NCBI GenBank assembly: GCA_021325675.1
Contig: JAJTCM010000002.1
Location: forward strand, 248,001 to 312,000
DNA from: Crocinitomicaceae bacterium
GTDB lineage: Bacteria; Bacteroidota; Bacteroidia; Flavobacteriales_D; Crocinitomicaceae
Length of the DNA stretch: 64,000 bases
Reading direction: 5' to 3'
The notes beneath the pieces are model-generated. The model did not search any database, was not told where the DNA came from, and saw only the letters and a list, made by a program, of their open reading frames with translations. The number at the start of each line of letters is the position of its first letter. Position 1 is the stretch's first letter. Shown here in pieces: positions 52,469 through 60,795 of the stretch. The translations under genes and the position numbers were made by a program.

Positions 52469-53410
52469 TTATTCCGCGCTGCAGGAAAAGAGCTTTTCGC
52501 AGTCATTGCCCACAAGATCACTGAGGATCAGCTGGGAAGCCAGTACAAGCTGCGTATAGTTCTGGGAAGAATTACCGAAAGCCCCGGCCTCAGTTTTCCA
52601 CATTTTCATGATCAGCTCCTGGCCGCCTTCCGTCGGGTTGATTTTGTTGACAACAGCCTTCACATTTCCTGCCCCGGCATGGTAAACGTGCATCACAAAC
52701 AAACGAAACCACAAATCGTTCTCATTGTAGGTGATGTGTTTTTCATCCAGGATCCTGCGGGCTGCCGGAATACAGATTTTATTGATCAGGGAAGCCGCCG
52801 CATAAGCAGAACGGTTAAAATCCTTGCGCTCATCCACATATTTATTGACTTTCAGTCCATAGCTGCGCGCAACAGCCGGCATCAGCTGAAAAGCTCCGTA
52901 AGCGCCCACATTGGATTTAGCCAATTTTCCGGGACTCTCGATCAGGAGGATGGATTGTGCATACCACGGATCAACATCCATGTTTTCAAAAGCGAGAATC
53001 CCTTTGGTAAGACTTGGATAGACGTCTTCAAAACGGTAGAAATCACTTTTACCGGAAGTACAGAGTATTTTTTCCCCTGGCGGAAGATTGTTCGCAATCC
53101 GCAAGCTGTCCTTGAAGCGGGTGCGCCCGGCTTCGCCTTTCAGGTTCCACATTTTCGTAGAGATTGTACACAAGATTTTACGGTTCGAAGCTACATTCAC
53201 GAGACTGGAATCCGGGTGCAAACGCATGATTTTCTTCCAGAAAAGCGGTTGCTGGAGATAGTTCCATTTTTCATCGTAAATTGCCTGGGGGCTCATTAAA
53301 ACACCTGATTTTTCAGGGCTTTTAACTTCTACCATTTCGTGGTCCCAATTTTCAGCCGGGTACTGTGCGTATATAGGTGCAAAAAATACGCAAAAGATGA
53401 GTGATTTCAT
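52469..53410 (-). CDS. Secreted lytic transglycosylase (SLT domain)
   Basis: A 313-residue protein with signal peptide (about residues 1-15) and a C-terminal SLT domain. The catalytic Glu is in LLIESPGKLAKSNVGAYGAF, followed by the GAYGAFQLMP motif and YAAASLIN; the usual ESxF form is ESPG here. It would cleave peptidoglycan glycan strands to 1,6-anhydro products in the periplasm. The region before the domain (MRLHPDSSLVNVASN, KILCTSGKSDFYRFEDV) is not recognised. Confidence 0.85.
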   Translation of the reverse strand: MKSLIFCVFFAPIYAQYPAENWDHEMVEVKSPEKSGVLMSPQAIYDEKWNYLQQPLFWKKIMRLHPDSSLVNVASNRKILCTISTKMWNLKGEAGRTRFKDSLRIANNLPPGEKILCTSGKSDFYRFEDVYPSLTKGILAFENMDVDPWYAQSILLIESPGKLAKSNVGAYGAFQLMPAVARSYGLKVNKYVDERKDFNRSAYAAASLINKICIPAARRILDEKHITYNENDLWFRLFVMHVYHAGAGNVKAVVNKINPTEGGQELIMKMWKTEAGAFGNSSQNYTQLVLASQLILSDLVGNDCEKLFSCSAE

Positions 53411-53521
53411 TCTTGATCCGAGTTTTTAAAATGTATTTAGCTGATAGTTTGGAGCAAATTACGTAAAATTTTTTAAGCCGGGCAAAAAAAAGAAGTAATT
53501 TTAGCCTAAAATTGAGGTAAA

Positions 53522-53758
53522 TTGGGGATAATTAACAAAATACTGGCTTTTCCGTTCCTGGTCCTGGTCAAAATCTACCAGTGGATCATTAGTCCTATAT
53601 TTCCCGCGGCCTGCCGGTATAACCCTACCTGCTCGCATTATATGACGGAAGCAATCCGCGTTTGGGGGCCGTTCAAAGGCGTGTACCTCGGGATCCACAG
53701 GATTATGCGCTGCCATCCCTGGGGAGGGTTCGGGGATGATCCGGTTCCAAAAAAATGA
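53522..53758 (+). CDS. yidD: Membrane protein insertion efficiency factor YidD
   Basis: A 78-residue YidD protein with the family signatures [20 protein letters not shown] and [14 protein letters not shown] and [16 protein letters not shown]. It supports insertion of membrane proteins by YidC. The start is a TTG at 53522 preceded by GAGG 4 bp upstream, a Shine-Dalgarno-like site, which is notable because most genes here show none. It is transcribed away from the lytic transglycosylase. Confidence 0.9.
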   Translation: MGIINKILAFPFLVLVKIYQWIISPIFPAACRYNPTCSHYMTEAIRVWGPFKGVYLGIHRIMRCHPWGGFGDDPVPKK

Positions 53759-53780
53759 TGTGCTGGTATACTTATAAAGT

Positions 53781-53835
53781 AATGTGCTATTCAATTAACT
53801 AATTAGCATATTATCGCATTTAGCACATTAAATTA
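53781..53835. repeat. ATTAGCATATTA/TTAGCACATTA intergenic repeat
   Basis: Sequence of the type AATGTGCTA...AACTAATTAGCATATTA...GCATTTAGCACATTAAATTA. Other copies: 60721-60782, 61684-61727, 61840-61884, with shorter matches at 17821 and 22720. It has internal symmetry (GTGCTA / TAGCAC) and lies between yidD and the XRE gene. Confidence 0.65.
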
Positions 53836-54249
53836 CATTTTCTTCAGCCGTTCCAGCTCAATCTTAATCAGGCGGATCTCTTCTTCCAAACGGGAATTAT
53901 CAGGCGGATTGGTGTTGTAGCTTCCCTTATGATCGAGGAAAGCACGCTTGAAATCGGATTTTTCGAGGTTGAGGTTTTCGAAAAAAGCAACAACATCTAC
54001 GGTTAAAACTCCCAGGATCTGGTATAAGCGCGCCACGGTCATTTCTGTTTCACCCCGTTCGAGGTTAGACAAAGTTGATACTGAAATTTCTAACTCATCA
54101 GCCAGGGCTTCCTGACTTAAATTACTGCTCAAACGAAGAATGCGAATGTGTTCTCCAACCCGCTTATTTATTGCCTTATCTTTCACAAGTGTAAAATTAT
54201 TTTCATTCGCGGAATTTTGTTTTTCACAATAACACATATTTTTTACCAA
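53833..54249 (-). CDS. XRE-family helix-turn-helix regulator with coiled-coil tail
   Basis: A DNA-binding protein of up to 138 residues with a Cro/C1-type HTH (RVGEHIRILRLSSNLSQEAL, ADELEISVSTLSNLERGE; about 30-85) and a C-terminal predicted coiled coil (LEEEIRLIKIELERLKK). Such stand-alone regulators are common in Flavobacteriales. The start is uncertain: ATG at 54249, ATG at 54237 or GTG at 54186 (just before KDKAINKRVGEH) are possible. A CYC motif falls in the optional N-terminal part. Its target is unknown. Confidence 0.8.
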   Translation of the reverse strand: MVKNMCYCEKQNSANENNFTLVKDKAINKRVGEHIRILRLSSNLSQEALADELEISVSTLSNLERGETEMTVARLYQILGVLTVDVVAFFENLNLEKSDFKRAFLDHKGSYNTNPPDNSRLEEEIRLIKIELERLKKM

Positions 54250-54352
54250 AAAGAAATTTTTTTTATCAATCGTGCGGTAACCGGGAAAAATTCAGGAAAA
54301 TAGCGGTAAATATGCCCGCTGGATTTAGAAAAAATAAAAAAACAGCAGGAAT

Positions 54353-54925
54353 TTAAAATACTTTCCGGCGAATGCGGCTTAAGGATTCAGGTTGAATGCC
54401 AAGATAAGATGCCAGGTATTGCACAGGAATATTTTGGGCCAGCTCAGGACGCTGTTCCAGCAGGATTGCATAACGTTCTTTCGCTGAATAAGAAATTTGC
54501 TGAATAATCCGCTTTTCTTTTTCGAGCACAGTTAATTCCATTACTTTCCGGCCGAATTCCTGCCATTTAGCCCCCGAAGCATATAAAAACTCCAGCTTTT
54601 CCCTGCTGATACGCAATAGGCTGCAATCCGTCACGGCAGCCAGGTTTTCACCGGATGCTTTCCCGGAAATGAAGCTTTGGAGCGAAGTGGCAAATTCTTC
54701 CGGGCCAAGCAAGTGGATCGTTTGCTCAGTCCCCAAATCCGTGTTCGAGTAATAACGCAGGTAACCGGAAACAACGAAATACACATGGCTGCAAACGGTG
54801 TCTTCCGCTTCGATGACCGTTTCTTTTTTCACTTCAACCATTTCGAAAAGCTCCGCCAGCAAAGGGATTTCTGTGTCATCCAGTGCAACTAAACTGCGGA
54901 TCAGCGTGAGGAGTGAATCGAACAT
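54353..54925 (-). CDS. Crp/Fnr-type transcriptional regulator
   Basis: A 190-residue protein with a cyclic-nucleotide-binding-like beta roll (about residues 20-120, VYFVVSGYLRYYSNTDLGTE, EFATSLQSFISGKAS) and a short winged-helix region (about 145-190, QYLASYLGIQPESLSRIRRK). Such Crp-like proteins in Bacteroidota often do not bind cAMP. The start was set at ATG 54925, one base after the bioA stop; the longer open frame reads into bioA and is an artefact. It is translationally coupled to bioA. Confidence 0.85.
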   Translation of the reverse strand: MFDSLLTLIRSLVALDDTEIPLLAELFEMVEVKKETVIEAEDTVCSHVYFVVSGYLRYYSNTDLGTEQTIHLLGPEEFATSLQSFISGKASGENLAAVTDCSLLRISREKLEFLYASGAKWQEFGRKVMELTVLEKEKRIIQQISYSAKERYAILLEQRPELAQNIPVQYLASYLGIQPESLSRIRRKVF

Positions 54926-54926
54926 C

Positions 54927-56201
54927 TCAGAGGGTTTCGAGGAAATTTTCAATGGTTTGGTACATGTATTCCAATTCCTCGTCCGTGGTGCAATACGGCG
55001 GATTGAGGAAAAGAACATTGCCCAGCGGCCGCAGCAGCATGCCGTGCTCCAGGAAATAAGCATAAGCCTTATCGCGGATCCCTGAAAAATACGAGCTTCC
55101 TTCGCCTTCGCGGATTTCGAGCGCAATGATCGTTCCTGTCTGGCGGACATCACTCAATTTGGAATGCTGGCGCACGCGGTTGAAAAAATGGGTATGCTGG
55201 CGTGAAATCCGGTCGATATCATCAAAAAAGCCCGGGTCTTCCATCAGATCCAGGTTGGCGCACGCAACAGCACAGGCAAGCGCATTGCCCGTAAACGAAT
55301 GTCCATGCAGCAAAGCCCGGGTTTTTTCAGGCGCTAAAAACGCTTCGTAAACGGCATGCGTAGCAACCGTCAGCCCCAAAGGCAAAATTCCGCCCGTCAG
55401 GCCTTTCGACAAACAAACAATATCGGGTGTTTCCCGAACGTAATTGAGCGCAAACAATTTCCCCGTCCGGCCCCAGCCTGTCATGATCTCATCAAAAATG
55501 AGCAGTACGCCGTATTTTTTCGCCAGGGAACATAAATCATCGAGAAAACGTGGCCGGTACATCCGCATTCCTGCCGAACCCTGCACAAGCGGCTCCACGA
55601 TCAGCGCTGCGAATTCGCCCGTTTGAAACAATTCTTCAGCTCTTTCAAGGCATATTTGTTCCTTCTCCTGCGCCGGAAAATCAAGGAAATCAATTTCAAA
55701 AAGCAAATGTTCAAAGGCCTGGTTGAATACTCCGCGCTGGCTCACGGACATTGATCCGAAAGTATCGCCATGGTAAGCGCCATCAAGCGCCAGGATACGC
55801 TTTTTGGGCTCGTTTTTATTGTACCAGTATTGGAAAACCATTTTAAGGGCCACTTCAACAGCCGTCGAACCATCATCCGAGAAAAACACTTTTTCCAGGT
55901 CACCCGGCAGCAGCTGCGCAATCCGTGTTGCTAATTCCACGGCTTTGGGATGCGTTGCCCCCGCAAAAATGATGTGATCGATTTCCCCAAATTGTGCTGT
56001 TAAGGCTTCCTGCAAATACGGATTCCCGTGCCCGTGGATATTCACCCACCAGGACGAATTGCAGTCGAGGTACGTTTTCCCGTCTTCAGCAAATAAGGTG
56101 CTGTCCTGTGCTTTTACAATCACCAGGGGATCGGGCGCTGTCTGCATTTGCGTGAAGGGGTGCCAGACATGTTTTTTGTCGTATTTGAGAATTTCGGACA
56201 T
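54927..56201 (-). CDS. bioA: Adenosylmethionine-8-amino-7-oxononanoate aminotransferase
   Basis: A 424-residue PLP enzyme of biotin synthesis that uses SAM as amino donor. Family signatures include VWHPFTQM near the start, NIHGHGNPYLQEAL, the glycine-rich FFSDDGSTAVEVALKM and the PLP Lys266 in LSKGLTGG. The start is ATG 56201 (MSEILKYDKKHVWHPF); a longer frame to 56264 runs into repeat sequence. It is followed by a Crp/Fnr-type gene with a 1-bp gap. No other biotin gene lies in the window. Confidence 0.93.
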   Translation of the reverse strand: MSEILKYDKKHVWHPFTQMQTAPDPLVIVKAQDSTLFAEDGKTYLDCNSSWWVNIHGHGNPYLQEALTAQFGEIDHIIFAGATHPKAVELATRIAQLLPGDLEKVFFSDDGSTAVEVALKMVFQYWYNKNEPKKRILALDGAYHGDTFGSMSVSQRGVFNQAFEHLLFEIDFLDFPAQEKEQICLERAEELFQTGEFAALIVEPLVQGSAGMRMYRPRFLDDLCSLAKKYGVLLIFDEIMTGWGRTGKLFALNYVRETPDIVCLSKGLTGGILPLGLTVATHAVYEAFLAPEKTRALLHGHSFTGNALACAVACANLDLMEDPGFFDDIDRISRQHTHFFNRVRQHSKLSDVRQTGTIIALEIREGEGSSYFSGIRDKAYAYFLEHGMLLRPLGNVLFLNPPYCTTDEELEYMYQTIENFLETL

Positions 56202-56219
56202 GGGGCAAAGGTAAATAAA

Positions 56220-56337
56220 AACCACATAGGGTACATAGTTTATATCTAGGAATCCTCCCCCCATAGCCCCCCTCCAAAGAGGGAAATCTCATCCCAAAAA
56301 CTTGGTGCATCCTTGTAGCTCCGTGTCTTAGTGGCAT
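56220..56337. repeat. Composite degenerate repeat between bioA and the Omp85-like gene
   Basis: Minus strand contains GCCACTAAGACACGGAGCTA...GGATGCACCAAG, then TTTCCCTCTTTGGAGGGG and GGGGGGAGGATTCC. These are the kinds of non-coding text found repeatedly in Bacteroidota intergenic regions. It fills the whole gap and touches the stop codon of the upstream gene at 56338. Confidence 0.5.
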
Positions 56338-58023
56338 TCAAAAATAAGCGATATACCCGAAATGCACCTTTCCATCCCGGAACAGTACCGGGTTGCCGAA
56401 TTGTGAGCCGAGTGCATACGAAACGGAAAAATTACCGATGGTTGTTCCAAAAGCAAAGCCGCCGCCGAAGCCGAAAGGCGTGTCCGTCACAAAACTAACG
56501 GCTTTGTTTTCATACCAGCCCTGGTCGTAGAAGGCAAATAAAAAAGAATTCCGGTCCAGTAAAAAGCGGTATTCCAATGTGCTGACACTTCGCGATGTAG
56601 CGAGGATTTCTTCTTCGTTAAAACCCCGGAGGGAAATCTGGCCGCCGAAGCGAAAAAGCTCATTTTCAAAATATGCCGGCGCGAAATAAAGCTCCGTAAA
56701 GTTGGCAAATTTCAGGATATGCCGTTTCGCCAGCGGCAGGTAATACTGGACCTGGATTTCTCCGCGGTAGGTGGTTTCTACGATCGGGATGGAATCTTTT
56801 GTTGTCCGGGTACCAACAGTTGCTTCAAGGAGAAATATCGTTCCCTTGCGCGGGCTGGGCAGGTAATCCACATTTTGGCGGGAAAGTGAAAGTCCGTAAT
56901 AGTTCGTCTCAACTGAGCGCAGGTTACTGAAGCTTGTGCTGTTTGCGCCACCCGCCAGCACATTGGATGAATAACGCCGGTAAATCCCCTTCAGGAAATT
57001 TCCTTGTTTTAAGGCGTATTGAACGGCGAGCGTACTTTTGAGCTCCAGGAAAGTCGAATCGCGGCGGTACAGCTGAAACTGCCCGTCGAAACCGAAAGGA
57101 GTCTGGAAAAGGTTCGGGAGATTGGCCTGGAGCTTCAGTGACGATGTTTGTTCCTGGATGCTTCGCCAGTTCAGCTCAAATAATTCCGCTTTTTTGAGTG
57201 TATTCACCAGCTTCAGGCGCAGCTCACCGGTAAGCGACATTTTGCCTTTTACGGGATCAGGCTGCAAACCAACGACGCCGTTCGCGAGACTGACCGGTTT
57301 TGCTTTTAAATACAGGAACAGCTCCACCCCTTCCGGCGTAAAAAGAAGCTCGCAGGGTTTTATCTCATCAATAAAAGGGATCAGCCTGAGCTTAGAGGAA
57401 ATCTCGTTGATTTTTTCCTGGCTGAACAGGTCGCCTTCCCGGATTTGTATGTAGCTGGAAATGAGCTTTACAGAAACGACCGGGTTTCCGGGGAGATTGA
57501 TTTTGGTAATTTTGGAGACCTGGCTTTTTTCGATTTTCAGGTCGGCGCGAAGCTGTCCTCCAACGATTTCGAGGTTATCAAGGTATACTTTACAGAAAGG
57601 ATAACCGTTGTTTTCATATGTTTCGAGACATTGCCGCAGCAGCTGGCTGATCTCCCGCGGGTTGAAAGGCAGTTTGCGCAGGGTTTTTTCAGTGAGGTTT
57701 CCTTTCAGGCGAAGAAATTTAAGCTCTTCCTGTGGTAAATGGATTTCCGCCGATCCGAACTTTTGCCCGGCGTAGAAACGTACCGTCAGCTCATTTTTCC
57801 GGAAGCGCAGACTGTCATTGGAAGCCAGCAGGTAGCCCTTTTTGATGGCATATAAACGGAAATCGCGCACGTAATTCAGGGCTTCAAGGCTGTCGCGAAA
57901 CTCGCTGTGGACTTTCTTTTTAATCACTTTATAACTGTCGTCCGAAAAGCGCAGGCGATACTCTTTCTGGCTTAAAGTAAACAAGGGGATGAACAGTAAA
58001 AAATGTAACCAAAAACGGAGCAT
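56338..58023 (-). CDS. Omp85-superfamily (BamA/TamA-like) outer-membrane protein
   Basis: A 561-residue protein with signal peptide (about residues 1-19, MLRFWLHFLLFIPLFTLSQ), a periplasmic region (about 20-260) containing POTRA-like units (for example PFNPREISQLLRQCLETYEN followed by NGYPF), and a C-terminal beta-barrel (about 270-561) ending in an aromatic strand (GKVHFGYIAYF). The motif FRFGGQISLRGFNEEE is the typical (V/I)RG(Y/F) lid-loop motif of Omp85 proteins. The start is ATG 58023. It is not BamA itself, which is longer. Role in export or assembly unknown. Confidence 0.82.
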   Translation of the reverse strand: MLRFWLHFLLFIPLFTLSQKEYRLRFSDDSYKVIKKKVHSEFRDSLEALNYVRDFRLYAIKKGYLLASNDSLRFRKNELTVRFYAGQKFGSAEIHLPQEELKFLRLKGNLTEKTLRKLPFNPREISQLLRQCLETYENNGYPFCKVYLDNLEIVGGQLRADLKIEKSQVSKITKINLPGNPVVSVKLISSYIQIREGDLFSQEKINEISSKLRLIPFIDEIKPCELLFTPEGVELFLYLKAKPVSLANGVVGLQPDPVKGKMSLTGELRLKLVNTLKKAELFELNWRSIQEQTSSLKLQANLPNLFQTPFGFDGQFQLYRRDSTFLELKSTLAVQYALKQGNFLKGIYRRYSSNVLAGGANSTSFSNLRSVETNYYGLSLSRQNVDYLPSPRKGTIFLLEATVGTRTTKDSIPIVETTYRGEIQVQYYLPLAKRHILKFANFTELYFAPAYFENELFRFGGQISLRGFNEEEILATSRSVSTLEYRFLLDRNSFLFAFYDQGWYENKAVSFVTDTPFGFGGGFAFGTTIGNFSVSYALGSQFGNPVLFRDGKVHFGYIAYF

Positions 58024-58113
58024 AGCATTATAAACGCAACGCAATTTAGTTTATTTTGAAGATTGAAACACAAAATTGTGGATAAAATAATTTTTTCGTA
58101 GGATATTTTTTAC

Positions 58114-58121
58114 TAACTTTG
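58114..58121 (+). promoter_or_regulatory. Candidate -7 element for the 45-residue lipoprotein
   Basis: TAACTTTG, an exact TAnnTTTG, about 30 bp before the ATG at 58152. No TTG at -33 spacing. Confidence 0.5.
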
Positions 58122-58151
58122 AAGCTTAATTCTTAATAAACCAACAACACC

Positions 58152-58289
58152 ATGAAGAAACTTGTGACCTTGACTTTGATTGGCGCGTTATTTACACTTG
58201 TGCTTGCGTCTTGTGGCTCCTCCAAAGGAAACTGCGATGCATACGGAAGTGTTAACACACAAGAGAGCTCTGATTTGGCTTCCAGATAA
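58152..58289 (+). CDS. Tiny lipoprotein (45 residues)
   Basis: A short gene encoding a lipoprotein signal (MKKLVTLTLIGALFTLVLAS) with the lipobox cysteine at residue 21, and a mature part of only about 25 residues containing GNCDAYG. It has a -7 promoter element upstream and a strong terminator 20 bp downstream, so it is an independent transcript. It would sit in the outer or inner membrane as an acylated peptide. Similar tiny lipoproteins occur in Bacteroidota; function unknown. Confidence 0.75.
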   Translation: MKKLVTLTLIGALFTLVLASCGSSKGNCDAYGSVNTQESSDLASR

Positions 58290-58310
58290 CCCGGATCCAA
58301 TCTGTCGTTC

Positions 58311-58336
58311 AAGGTCATCTCGTATGGCCTTTTTTT
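58311..58336 (+). terminator. Rho-independent terminator after the tiny lipoprotein
   Basis: Stem AAGGTCAT / ATGGCCTT (one G-U pair) with a 5-nt loop, followed by T-run. Confidence 0.85.
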
Positions 58337-58390
58337 ATGTAGTTTTGTAACCAAACTTCAAGTTTGTGTTATTTTCAAAAACCAGATAAG

Positions 58391-59167
58391 ATGCGTAATT
58401 TCATTTTTCTTTCCCTCCTTTTTTTAGCGGCTTGCTCAGGCGAAGAAGCCAAAACAGACGACAAAACCACCGGCAAAAAACTGGCCAATGAAGGTTCGCT
58501 GGAATCTGAAATGAAGGCCATTGATTCGGAGATCCAAAGCAGCGGACAGCAGGCAACCTCCATGCGTTACACGAAAGAAAACGGCGCTTTCATCGTGGTG
58601 AACGCCCATCTGAACGAAGCCGGAAAAATCATTAAAATAGAAGAAGATTACAGCGATGGAGATGGCGCCAACAGCGGCCGGAACTCCTTTTACCTGAAAG
58701 ACGAAAAAGTTTTTGCTTCCCGTGAATATTACAGTGACATGAGCGCCCACCCGGCGTCTTTTGTTGACCGGCTTTCCTACTACGACAAAAATCAGAAAGT
58801 AGTGAAAACACAGGAAAAGCGCGTGGAATTTGAGGAAGAGCTCGACCGGGTTGAATACCAGGATGTAGCTTTGAAAGGAATCACCATGGACCGCGCTAAA
58901 AAAGTGCTTGATCAAAGCGGCGAGTTTGAAACTTTCTTCCAGGGCTTTGTGAATGTCCAGGCTTTGAACTACATCATTATTGGTTCCAAAAACTCCGAAA
59001 GCTGGGTTTCTTCTGTCCGTGTCGATTATGAAGACAGCTTCATTAAAACCTTGCTGAGCGACCCGAAAAAATACCTGAACAGGAAAGTTTTTGTAGCTTT
59101 TGAGAACATCACCGACCCGACTAATTTTCAATACCAGTCTTATTTAAGCGGGAAATTTGTAGATTGA
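58391..59167 (+). CDS. Lipoprotein of unknown function
   Basis: A 258-residue lipoprotein starting at ATG 58391 (MRNFIFLSLLFLAACSGEE; lipobox cysteine at residue 15). A linker rich in Lys, Thr and Glu leads to a domain with INLNEAGKI-type strands (AHLNEAGKIIKIEEDYSDG) and KNSESWVSSVRVDY. TAGTTTTG at 58340-58347 may be its -7 box, within the T-run of the preceding terminator. An upstream GTG at 58364 is less likely. Family not recognised. Confidence 0.75.
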   Translation: MRNFIFLSLLFLAACSGEEAKTDDKTTGKKLANEGSLESEMKAIDSEIQSSGQQATSMRYTKENGAFIVVNAHLNEAGKIIKIEEDYSDGDGANSGRNSFYLKDEKVFASREYYSDMSAHPASFVDRLSYYDKNQKVVKTQEKRVEFEEELDRVEYQDVALKGITMDRAKKVLDQSGEFETFFQGFVNVQALNYIIIGSKNSESWVSSVRVDYEDSFIKTLLSDPKKYLNRKVFVAFENITDPTNFQYQSYLSGKFVD

Positions 59168-59247
59168 TTTGTATCGCAAGGTTAACTAAAGCAAAGACAG
59201 TTATGCTAAACCTTTGTAGACCTGCGAATCCGCGCGGCTTTCAATAA

Positions 59248-60684
59248 TTATCTCTTCGTTTTAAGCAACTCTAAAAAAGATTTCCAATCGAAAAGACGGG
59301 TTGCCAGCGCAGTAGCGAAAGCAGCGATCAGCATCACCAGGCTCCGGTTCCAATCCAATTTGGCGGCGTTTAACCCAAGGGGAACGAGGATCAAAACCCC
59401 GATCAGCGCAGCATATTTCAGTACAATCGCAGTATTTGCCTGCATTTGAAACAAGCGAATGGTGAAGAACAATTGCACCGAAGCGACGGCTACCTGCGTA
59501 AAAAGCGTGGCGTAAGTTGTTCCCAGCGCTCCGTATTTCGGGATCAGGATGAAATTCAGCCCGACATTGACCCAAATCCCCGCAAAAGAAACCCAGTTCA
59601 GGAACCTCAGGTTGCCGTTTACAGTGAGCAGCGTCCCAAAAAGCAGCGTAAAGCACACGGGAATGAAGCTGAACATCAGGATGCGGAAAACAGCGCCGGC
59701 TTCTTCGATATCCTGGTGATAGATGAGATCAAGGATAAAACGCCAGTCAACAAAGCAAACCGCCGCCAGGATCATGGCACCCGGGAGCAGGATATTTCCC
59801 GCCGTCCCCAGCAAAGGCTTAACGTCTTTTCCGTCTTTGAGCATGCGCGCCAGCAAAGGAAACAGCAAACTCGAAAACAGCGTAGCAAACATGAAAAAGG
59901 CATCCAGTAAACGGTAAGCCTGGGCATAAATTCCCGCCTGGTACTGACCGTCCGGAAGCATGCGCTCCAGCATGATCGAATCGACGCGGTTATAAAGCAT
60001 CATCAGCACAATCAACAGGGCATAAGGAAAGCTTTTTCGGAGTAAAAACCGGTTGAAGCTCAGGTTCCATCTGATGACCGGGAAACCAACTTTCGACAAC
60101 AGTAAAACCAAAGCGATCAACAGCGTTAAGCCCAGCGAGCAGGTTTGCAGCCAGACGAAGAAGGTCACCGTCATCGGGGAAGCCGTTTCTATGTACAGGA
60201 AATAGCCCGCCATCAGGATCAGCAGGAATTTATCCATCACTGAAAGCAAAATGTCTATTTTCAAAAACAATAAACCCGAAAAATAACTGCGGAAATACAG
60301 GATCACACTGATAATAAACTGGTTCAGGATGAGAATGTACAACACCTCAAACTGCTTTTGGCTGTAACCCAGGGACAAAGCCAGGATCAGGGTCAGCGCC
60401 ACGTAAATCAGCAGCAAAGCGATGCGCAAAGGCAGGATTTTACCGATATATTGCCGGGCCAGGTGCGGATATTGCGCCATATACTTCGTATTGAAGTTGG
60501 TGATCCCGAAATCCAGCACAATGTTGAATAAATACGTGAAATTCAGCAGGGAAAAATAAAAGCCGTATTCGCTTGCCCCCACTTCGTTTTGAACCTGGGC
60601 ATCAATCCCGAAAATAGCCAGCGGTTTGATCAGCAAATTGAGCAAAACCATCAGGGCTAAATGGACTAAAAAGGTAAAACGCAT
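59248..60684 (-). CDS. Polysaccharide flippase (Wzx/MurJ-like, MVF/MATE superfamily)
   Basis: A 478-residue protein with about 12-14 transmembrane helices and the N-terminal pattern of polysaccharide transporters (QNEVGASEYGFYFSLLNFTY). It probably flips undecaprenyl-linked glycan units across the inner membrane. No glycosyltransferase lies nearby; a Wzz/ligase pair is 40 kb away in this window. Single gene in the minus direction. An alternative role as lipid II flippase cannot be ruled out from sequence. Confidence 0.82.
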   Translation of the reverse strand: MRFTFLVHLALMVLLNLLIKPLAIFGIDAQVQNEVGASEYGFYFSLLNFTYLFNIVLDFGITNFNTKYMAQYPHLARQYIGKILPLRIALLLIYVALTLILALSLGYSQKQFEVLYILILNQFIISVILYFRSYFSGLLFLKIDILLSVMDKFLLILMAGYFLYIETASPMTVTFFVWLQTCSLGLTLLIALVLLLSKVGFPVIRWNLSFNRFLLRKSFPYALLIVLMMLYNRVDSIMLERMLPDGQYQAGIYAQAYRLLDAFFMFATLFSSLLFPLLARMLKDGKDVKPLLGTAGNILLPGAMILAAVCFVDWRFILDLIYHQDIEEAGAVFRILMFSFIPVCFTLLFGTLLTVNGNLRFLNWVSFAGIWVNVGLNFILIPKYGALGTTYATLFTQVAVASVQLFFTIRLFQMQANTAIVLKYAALIGVLILVPLGLNAAKLDWNRSLVMLIAAFATALATRLFDWKSFLELLKTKR

Positions 60685-60720
60685 CTTTATTTAATACGGC
60701 AAAAGTGCACAATTATTTTA

Positions 60721-60782
60721 ATGTGGTAATACGATAATGCTAATGTGTTAATTAACCGGCATATTATCACATGAACTAATTC
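60721..60782. repeat. CTAATGTGTTAATTA intergenic repeat copy
   Basis: Contains AATGCTAATGTGTTAATTAA and GGCATATTATCACATGAACT, matching the family at 53781-53835. It lies between the epimerase gene and the flippase start and makes up most of that gap. Confidence 0.6.
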
Positions 60783-60795
60783 GCGCTTAAATTCG

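Noticed and set aside
54926-55153. 76-residue N-terminal extension of the Crp-type protein
   Set aside because: It overlaps bioA in another frame; the Crp domain begins at the ATG at 54925.
56086-56337. 83-codon minus-strand frame between bioA and the Omp85-like gene
   Set aside because: It reads through degenerate repeat text and then into bioA out of frame; no conserved protein features.
58133-58354. 73-codon minus-strand frame
   Set aside because: It is antisense to the tiny lipoprotein, which has a start, lipobox, promoter element and terminator on the plus strand.
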